64,000 bases of DNA from Mucor racemosus. Its lineage: Eukaryota > Mucoromycota > Mucoromycetes > Mucorales > Mucoraceae. Both the position numbers and the translations under genes were made by a program. Positions within the stretch are counted from its first letter, which is position 1; every line of letters begins with the position of its first letter. Under the pieces are notes generated by a model, which worked only from the letters and a program-made list of their open reading frames with translations, was not told where the DNA came from and did no database searches. The stretch is taken from positions 744,001 through 808,000 of the forward strand of contig JAPEHQ010000008.1 of NCBI GenBank assembly GCA_027405735.1. Direction: 5' to 3'. Shown here piece by piece: positions 57,541 to 64,000 of the stretch.

Positions 57541-59900
57541 TTACAATGAGCCATCATTGACTCCAAAGATTTCAATTTTGTTATTCGCCAACCAATGCAA
57601 CGAGTATCCTTTCTGTGATCTTCTTCGTTCTGCAATATTTACTGCAGTTTCTAAACTAATGTTCCTTTTCATGGCGTAATCCTCGATTGTCTTGATGATA
57701 AGTTTTCTTCTATTGAAGAACTTCTTTTCCTTCTCTGCTCGTCTCCATCTTGTTCCAAACTTTTCTTCCAAATCTTGTACCGCATATCCACCGCACAAAC
57801 CATGTTTCCACTCTCTCCACAAGTCTTTGATGGACACAATTCCTCGACTCATTTGGTAATGTGGTACCTTTTCTGTAACTTCAAGAGAATTTGATGATGA
57901 TGAGGATAATGTTGGTGGTGGTGGATTGGAATTTGACATCAAGTTTTGTTGTGGTTTTGTGGTTGCTGAGATGTGAGATTGGCCATTTTGTAAATCTGGT
58001 AAGTTCACGCTGAGGTTTATACTTGCTTGACCTGTAATTAGACGGGTTATATAATCATTAGTTGTTTCTTGAGTAGTGAGATGATCATTCAATTTTGAAG
58101 AAAGGTCATTATGCATTATGCGTATCTTTTCCTCTAAAATTGGAACACAACGTTGGAGCAAAATGTTTGCAGGGTCATTGTTATCTTTCATGATCACTGT
58201 CATGCGTCTTTGAAGAAGATTTATTAGTTTATACTATATAAAACACAAACAAGTGCTTACTCTTTATATTCTAAAAACATAGGATTAGAAAACAATTCAT
58301 TTTGCCATAATGGATGATTGGGGAATTTCTCCATCATCACAATTGAATCTTGAATAATAATTTTTCTCAACATAAAAAACAGTTGAAAGCAAGCTTTTGC
58401 AGCCACGGTAACTTCCATAGGGTCACCATTATTCTTACCAACATTCTTAGCTAGTAATCGATCGTTCCATTCATCCAGTAGAGGAAAAATCAACTTGGTC
58501 AAATCTTCAGGAGGATCCAGTGAGGCCCTGGGAATGTAAAATTGTCCTTGCTGAATAGTAAAACCCGCCATTGCTCGCATTGCTTCCCTGGGCAAACCAG
58601 TAAGGTAAGCACCATTCATTGTTGTGTTATTCCAACGACCGAGACGACGAATTTGGTCTTCGTGAACACCAGCAAGATCAGCCATCCTCGCAGAAGAGCC
58701 ACGGTTTATATGTGTTTTTGTTTTAGAGAAAATTTTTGCTCCATCTAATCCTCTTATAACGGCATCACGATGGCTGTTGTAGCTCCAGATTTTCTTTAAA
58801 TCCTGGTTATCAGATTTAAAAAGCTTTATAAAATACCAATTATGAGAAGTAGTGAAGTCGGGAAACGGCTCATTCTCAACATGAAAACGCCAAAACAAAT
58901 ATAGGCCAAGAGACATTATAGGGCAAATTTCAACGCGAGTGTTACGGATGCAGCCACCAAGTTCCAAGCGGTTATTTTTGTTTGTTTTTCCCTGTCGCAA
59001 CACCATCACCAGAGCAGGACATTCTATGTCAGGCCTGATACTCTCATTATCTAAATTAACTGTTTGAAAATCTGTCAATTCAGCATGCCTGATAGATTGT
59101 CCTCGTAGTAGAAAATAATGGGAGAAAAGAAATGCGGCAGCATCTCTCAAGTTTTCTCCATGATTTCTTTGGCTATTCAAATAGAACTGTATGACATTTG
59201 CTACTTGATCTAATGAAGTATAACCATCGGCAAGTGTTCCTTCTCCACGATCTTCGCAATTAGATCTTTTGGTCTGGAATTCTCGTTCTTTAGCACTTTT
59301 CAATACGCTTGCAATTACTTTTCTTGGATTTTTATTACAATTTATTTTCTTTATAACTTGTGTCTTGTATAGATCTGTAATTGCTGCTATGTATTGTTCG
59401 ACAGTTGAAAATTTGATTCTTTGAGCTGCTTTTGTTTTCGTTTTTCTGCGAGAGAAACGATTTAAAACCTGGGATAATAAGGGCGTACAAGACAGTTAGT
59501 ATCAAAAGCTAAATTCATTAGCAATATTCTTTGCTTTCACCTCCTTGTGTAGAAAATAATTTAATTTTTCCCCAGAAACAATTCCTCTTTGCAATTTATC
59601 TTCATGTACAAAGGTTTTCTCTGCCCATGTAAGAAACTCTTTAGCTTTCGCTGAATATGCTTTTTTAGTGTTTATGGGCCTATTATCTTGAGCTTGTTCA
59701 GCAGTAATTTCAAGACTCCTTGCCATGTCATATATTACATTGGAACCATCATTTTGGTTGTTGTCAACCATATCAGTATTGACCGTATCAATATCATTAG
59801 TGACAATCATATTGATCATATCAATATCATTATCAATCAAGGTAGAAGATGAAGCGGACATTCTACTATCAATAGATGCAGTTGCAGTTTTCTTAGTCAT
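57541..59900 (-). CDS. Crypton tyrosine recombinase with Ndc10-like and GCR1_C-like domains, copy 1
   Basis: Three exons (59900-59541, 59468-58261, 58207-57541) give 744 residues. The donors GTGAAA and GTAAGC and their acceptors keep the frame, so the three open frames are one protein. Residues 1-85 are Asp/Asn-rich; then an N-terminal SAM-like DNA-binding region (NTKKAYSAKAKEFLTWAEKT). Catalytic core: R247 (LLRGQSIRHAEL), H373 and R376 (HINRGSSARMADLAG), W399 (LGRW) and Tyr408 (NGAYLTGLP), the R-H-x-x-R-W-Y set of Crypton recombinases, to which the centromere protein Ndc10 is related. Residues about 642-702 form a GCR1_C-like DNA-binding domain (SIKDLWREWKHG, AVQDLEEKFGTRWR, FFNRRKLIIKTIEDY). 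All key residues are present; likely functional. Confidence 0.9.
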
Positions 59901-60109
59901 TGTATAAGTGGATTATTCTTTTTCAAATGGTTTGTTTATTATTTATTTGTTAAAATTAAGAATATTCTCTTCGATGACAGCTCTCAGTAATATTTATTTG
60001 TGAAACATTTCATGCAGAAAGCTGATCATAAGACATTTATTGATTTGAAGTCCCTCATTAGGGTGGGACTTGAGTCCGGGACTCAGTATGCGAACTTGAA
60101 GATAAGTCC

Positions 60110-60120
60110 CTATTATTTTG
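60110..60120. other. Crypton crossover sequence, internal junction
   Basis: The 11 bp between the right end of copy 1 and the left end of copy 2; identical to both outer flanks. Confidence 0.85.
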
Positions 60121-60202
60121 TGTCGAAGTCCTCGGAAGTCCCGGAAGTCCCCTACACGATTAGAACCCAGTATGCTAATAAGCTCACTTATTTGAGAAAC
60201 AA

Positions 60203-60228
60203 CCGTAAATAAGTGCACTTATTTACGG
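60203..60228. repeat. perfect 26-bp palindrome, Crypton copy 2
   Basis: Identical to the palindrome at 57297-57322. Confidence 0.85.
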
Positions 60229-60446
60229 ATCAAGTCCCCAGGGAAAAAATAATAAATTTATGTCAATACAATCATGGCAAGATCGACTTTATTTTGTAAA
60301 ATGTTATGCTTAGACTTCAATATGATATTATGATACTTGTTGTATTTACAGTAAGCTGAATGATGTCTATTTATTGAATATATATGTATATATATAAAAA
60401 TAATAATAAAATATAAAGAAATGCAAAGAAAGAATAGAAAAAGCTA

Positions 60447-62806
60447 TTACAATGAGCCATCATTGACTCCAAAGATTTCAATTTTGTTATTCGCCAACCA
60501 ATGCAACGAGTATCCTTTCTGTGATCTTCTTCGTTCTGCAATATTTACTGCAGTTTCTAAACTAATGTTCCTTTTCATGGCGTAATCCTCGATTGTCTTG
60601 ATGATAAGTTTTCTTCTATTGAAGAACTTCTTTTCCTTCTCTGCTCGTCTCCATCTTGTTCCAAACTTTTCTTCCAAATCTTGTACCGCATATCCACCGC
60701 ACAAACCATGTTTCCACTCTCTCCACAAGTCTTTGATGGACACAATTCCTCGACTCATTTGGTAATGTGGTACCTTTTCTGTAACTTCAAGAGAATTTGA
60801 TGATGATGAGGATAATGTTGGTGGTGGTGGATTGGAATTTGACATCAAGTTTTGTTGTGGTTTTGTGGTTGCTGAGATGTGAGATTGGCCATTTTGTAAA
60901 TCTGGTAAGTTCACGCTGAGGTTTATACTTGCTTGACCTGTAATTAGACGGGTTATATAATCATTAGTTGTTTCTTGAGTAGTGAGATGATCATTCAATT
61001 TTGAAGAAAGGTCATTATGCATTATGCGTATCTTTTCCTCTAAAATTGGAACACAACGTTGGAGCAAAATGTTTGCAGGGTCATTGTTATCTTTCATGAT
61101 CACTGTCATGCGTCTTTGAAGAAGATTTATTAGTTTATACTATATAAAACACAAACAAGTGCTTACTCTTTATATTCTAAAAACATAGGATTAGAAAACA
61201 ATTCATTTTGCCATAATGGATGATTGGGGAATTTCTCCATCATCACAATTGAATCTTGAATAATAATTTTTCTCAACATAAAAAACAGTTGAAAGCAAGC
61301 TTTTGCAGCCACGGTAACTTCCATAGGGTCACCATTATTCTTACCAACATTCTTAGCTAGTAATCGATCGTTCCATTCATCCAGTAGAGGAAAAATCAAC
61401 TTGGTCAAATCTTCAGGAGGATCCAGTGAGGCCCTGGGAATGTAAAATTGTCCTTGCTGAATAGTAAAACCCGCCATTGCTCGCATTGCTTCCCTGGGCA
61501 AACCAGTAAGGTAAGCACCATTCATTGTTGTGTTATTCCAACGACCGAGACGACGAATTTGGTCTTCGTGAACACCAGCAAGATCAGCCATCCTCGCAGA
61601 AGAGCCACGGTTTATATGTGTTTTTGTTTTAGAGAAAATTTTTGCTCCATCTAATCCTCTTATAACGGCATCACGATGGCTGTTGTAGCTCCAGATTTTC
61701 TTTAAATCCTGGTTATCAGATTTAAAAAGCTTTATAAAATACCAATTATGAGAAGTAGTGAAGTCGGGAAACGGCTCATTCTCAACATGAAAACGCCAAA
61801 ACAAATATAGGCCAAGAGACATTATAGGGCAAATTTCAACGCGAGTGTTACGGATGCAGCCACCAAGTTCCAAGCGGTTATTTTTGTTTGTTTTTCCCTG
61901 TCGCAACACCATCACCAGAGCAGGACATTCTATGTCAGGCCTGATACTCTCATTATCTAAATTAACTGTTTGAAAATCTGTCAATTCAGCATGCCTGATA
62001 GATTGTCCTCGTAGTAGAAAATAATGGGAGAAAAGAAATGCGGCAGCATCTCTCAAGTTTTCTCCATGATTTCTTTGGCTATTCAAATAGAACTGTATGA
62101 CATTTGCTACTTGATCTAATGAAGTATAACCATCGGCAAGTGTTCCTTCTCCACGATCTTCGCAATTAGATCTTTTGGTCTGGAATTCTCGTTCTTTAGC
62201 ACTTTTCAATACGCTTGCAATTACTTTTCTTGGATTTTTATTACAATTTATTTTCTTTATAACTTGTGTCTTGTATAGATCTGTAATTGCTGCTATGTAT
62301 TGTTCGACAGTTGAAAATTTGATTCTTTGAGCTGCTTTTGTTTTCGTTTTTCTGCGAGAGAAACGATTTAAAACCTGGGATAATAAGGGCGTACAAGACA
62401 GTTAGTATCAAAAGCTAAATTCATTAGCAATATTCTTTGCTTTCACCTCCTTGTGTAGAAAATAATTTAATTTTTCCCCAGAAACAATTCCTCTTTGCAA
62501 TTTATCTTCATGTACAAAGGTTTTCTCTGCCCATGTAAGAAACTCTTTAGCTTTCGCTGAATATGCTTTTTTAGTGTTTATGGGCCTATTATCTTGAGCT
62601 TGTTCAGCAGTAATTTCAAGACTCCTTGCCATGTCATATATTACATTGGAACCATCATTTTGGTTGTTGTCAACCATATCAGTATTGACCGTATCAATAT
62701 CATTAGTGACAATCATATTGATCATATCAATATCATTATCAATCAAGGTAGAAGATGAAGCGGACATTCTACTATCAATAGATGCAGTTGCAGTTTTCTT
62801 AGTCAT
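60447..62806 (-). CDS. Crypton tyrosine recombinase, copy 2
   Basis: Exons 62806-62447, 62374-61167 and 61113-60447; 744 residues identical to copy 1, with the same catalytic Arg, His, Arg, Trp and Tyr and the same GCR1_C-like domain. Both copies are uninterrupted, so either could supply recombinase. The upstream region (62807-63015) holds the right-end AGTCC motifs, which may also act as promoter-proximal autoregulatory sites; this is inference. Confidence 0.9.
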
Positions 62807-63015
62807 TGTATAAGTGGATTATTCTTTTTCAAATGGTTTGTTTATTATTTATTTGTTAAAATTAAGAATATTCTCTTCGATGACAGCTCTCAGTAATATT
62901 TATTTGTGAAACATTTCATGCAGAAAGCTGATCATAAGACATTTATTGATTTGAAGTCCCTCATTAGGGTGGGACTTGAGTCCGGGACTCAGTATGCGAA
63001 CTTGAAGATAAGTCC

Positions 63016-63026
63016 CTATTATTTTG
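63016..63026. other. Crypton crossover/target sequence, right flank
   Basis: CTATTATTTTG followed by resumption of R1 (ATTATCTCGACG). Third identical copy of the site. Confidence 0.85.
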
Positions 63027-63537
63027 ATTATCTCGACGAAAAATTAATATTTTTTGCTGAAACAAAAACTTATGAGTATCTTGGAGCTGGATCTACCTTG
63101 TGAATATAAAAAACCAACGCCTTAATTTAGGCGCTCAATTTTTTACAATATATTTTAAGTGAATATTGGTCAATTTTGGCCAATATTTGGCCAGTACACT
63201 TATATTATGCAATAGATTTTTTTTTTGAGAGATACCAATGGCTTATAAACTGAGGATATAATGTACATCTCCTTTGAAGATTTGACGTGATTCGACTTAA
63301 TATTAAATTAGCAAAATAATTTGAGAACCATTTGAAACCCTTCTGAAACCTACCTTCATGCAGCCGTAAAAACCGACAACAAAAACCTCATCTCGATGAG
63401 TTTCAATCCTACTAACTTCAAACTTTACATGAGAGTAGATACTCATCTTGGACACGATGACCTCAAAGGGCAATTCCCATAACCTACTGTGTGATGTCGA
63501 GAAAATTAATGCCAATATACACCTATAATTTGCTGTG

Positions 63538-64000
63538 TGTGGAACAGACAGAGATATTCATGGAAAAAAAGTATAAAAAAACAATAGGAATTCGACTAGA
63601 TAACATTAGGGTTTTATTATCAAGTTAAATTCTACTTGAGGACTTTTGTAATAAATAAATGTCCTCTTTATATAGTTTTCATCAGAGAGATTAGGTAAGC
63701 ATTCCTAGGCCCATACATAGCCAATAATATCCCTTGTCAGATATAAGTCTTAATAGTAACCAATCGGTGTATTCATAGAGTTCATGGGTCCTTGATCATA
63801 ATGGTGTGATTAAATCCACATTATGTTGATTGGTCTTTAACTATAAGTTGCTAGGATACAGTAGAAGCTTGGTAGAAAATTTATATTAGTATGAATCAAC
63901 ATATATTATTTAGTAGTGTAATATCTATTCATGCCAGCTGTACTTTAATTGTAATTGGGAATCAGATGAAATGGAAATCAATATAGTGGATAAATGTGTA
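63538..64000 (-). mobile_element. LTR3 copy, inverted, cut by the window edge
   Basis: Starts TGTGGAACAGAC (the complement of the LTR3 end) and runs to the last base, matching 41609-42070 in reverse with scattered differences; only about 10 bp should be missing. Preceded by CTGTG (63533-63537), the expected 5-bp duplication if repeated beyond the edge. Whether it is a solo LTR or one end of a full element cannot be told. Confidence 0.88.

Larger units (their letters stand above)
57215..60120 (-). mobile_element. Crypton-type tyrosine-recombinase transposon, copy 1 (2906-bp period)
   Basis: Unit between two copies of CTATTATTTTG (57204-57214 and 60110-60120); the repeat period is exactly 2906 bp. 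One spliced recombinase gene fills most of it. No terminal inverted repeats. Both ends carry iterated AGTCC/GGACT motifs (left 57220-57245, right 60050-60109) and a shared CCCAGTATGC / CTCAGTATGC block. A perfect 26-bp palindrome lies at 57297-57322. These fit Cryptons, which move as circles by tyrosine recombination. Confidence 0.85.
60121..63026 (-). mobile_element. Crypton-type transposon, copy 2 (head-to-tail with copy 1)
   Basis: Same 2906-bp unit; every feature lies exactly 2906 bp to the right of its counterpart and all translated frames are identical, so there are no indels and essentially no substitutions. The tandem is very recent, or an assembly duplication. Confidence 0.85.
55985..63537. 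repeat. R1 repeat, copy E, split by the Crypton tandem
   Basis: R1 sequence runs from about 55985 to 57214 and resumes at 63027-63537 (GATTATCTCGACGAAAAATTAAT...). It matches copies B and D across the Crypton site (ACTATTATTTTGGTTATCTCGATG in B). The right end is cut by LTR3 at 63538. The conserved minus-strand frame reaches its greatest length here (56968-56513). Confidence 0.75.

Noticed and set aside
57541..58203. The 220-codon GCR1_C frame as a separate gene
   Set aside because: A GTAAGC donor at 58260 and an acceptor before 58207 join it in frame to the recombinase core, replacing the apparent stop at the end of the middle frame.
57215..63026. Crypton pair as an LTR-like or segmental duplication of host genes
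   Set aside because: The repeat unit carries a tyrosine recombinase with full catalytic set, and the boundaries coincide with a sequence present once in uninterrupted R1; an assembly duplication remains possible and is noted.
1..64000. CRISPR arrays, bacterial operons, prophage or giant-virus genes
   Set aside because: Spliced genes throughout and no spacer-repeat pattern; repeats are dispersed or tandem transposons.

Overview
The window is nuclear DNA of a filamentous fungus, most likely an early-diverging one (Mucoromycota, Mucorales-like). This rests on strong AT-richness, many short GTAAG...AG introns (some with a TACTAAC-like branch site), host proteins of fungal type (Kre9/Knh-type GPI wall protein, Fcf2, Med20, ETF-beta), and a mobile-element mix of chromodomain Ty3 element, hAT, Tc1 and Crypton. 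The species cannot be named from the sequence. About a quarter of the window is host genes; the rest is transposons, transposon relics and AT-rich spacer.

Layout: 1-3204 holds the 5' part of a Pus7-type pseudouridine synthase (minus), a divergent MED20 gene (plus) and a Kre9/Knh-like GPI-anchored wall protein (minus), whose frame needs an 11-nt microexon. 4437-7008 is a copy of an unclassified interspersed repeat, here called R1, carrying two nested solo LTRs. 7856-22281 is one nested block: a Ty3/gypsy chromodomain retrotransposon (351-bp LTRs, GGTAC target duplication) with an intact Tc1/mariner element in its 3' LTR and a 6.5-kb apparently intact hAT element in its pol gene. 22287-33440 is gene-poor: a decayed dynein-intermediate-chain-like fragment, a second R1 copy with a tRNA-derived SINE inside it, and microsatellites.

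33463-39103 is a gene island: a Myb/SANT-like protein, an RraA-like protein, a hypothetical tail-anchored-looking membrane protein and FCF2. 40155-45868 is another repeat nest (two R1 copies and three solo LTRs, one LTR lying inside another). 47493-55258 is a second gene island: a rhomboid-like/glycosyltransferase fusion, a UBA-UBX-leucine-rich-repeat protein, and the ETF beta subunit. An upstream array of three X-box-like motifs at exact 30-bp spacing lies between the last two.

55985-63537 is a fifth R1 copy split by two perfect head-to-tail copies of a 2906-bp Crypton-type tyrosine-recombinase element. The same 11-bp sequence lies at the left end, the internal junction and the right end, as expected for site-specific integration of circles. 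The window ends in a 5th LTR copy.

The most notable points are the Crypton tandem with its three crossover sites, the R1 family with a recurrent about 100-codon antisense frame and no known transposition gene, the 16-bp-TSD SINE, the three-level Ty3/hAT/Tc1 nest, the 11-nt microexon, and two unusual host domain fusions. No operon logic applies; the host genes are housekeeping (RNA modification, transcription, ribosome biogenesis, mitochondrial electron transfer, wall).
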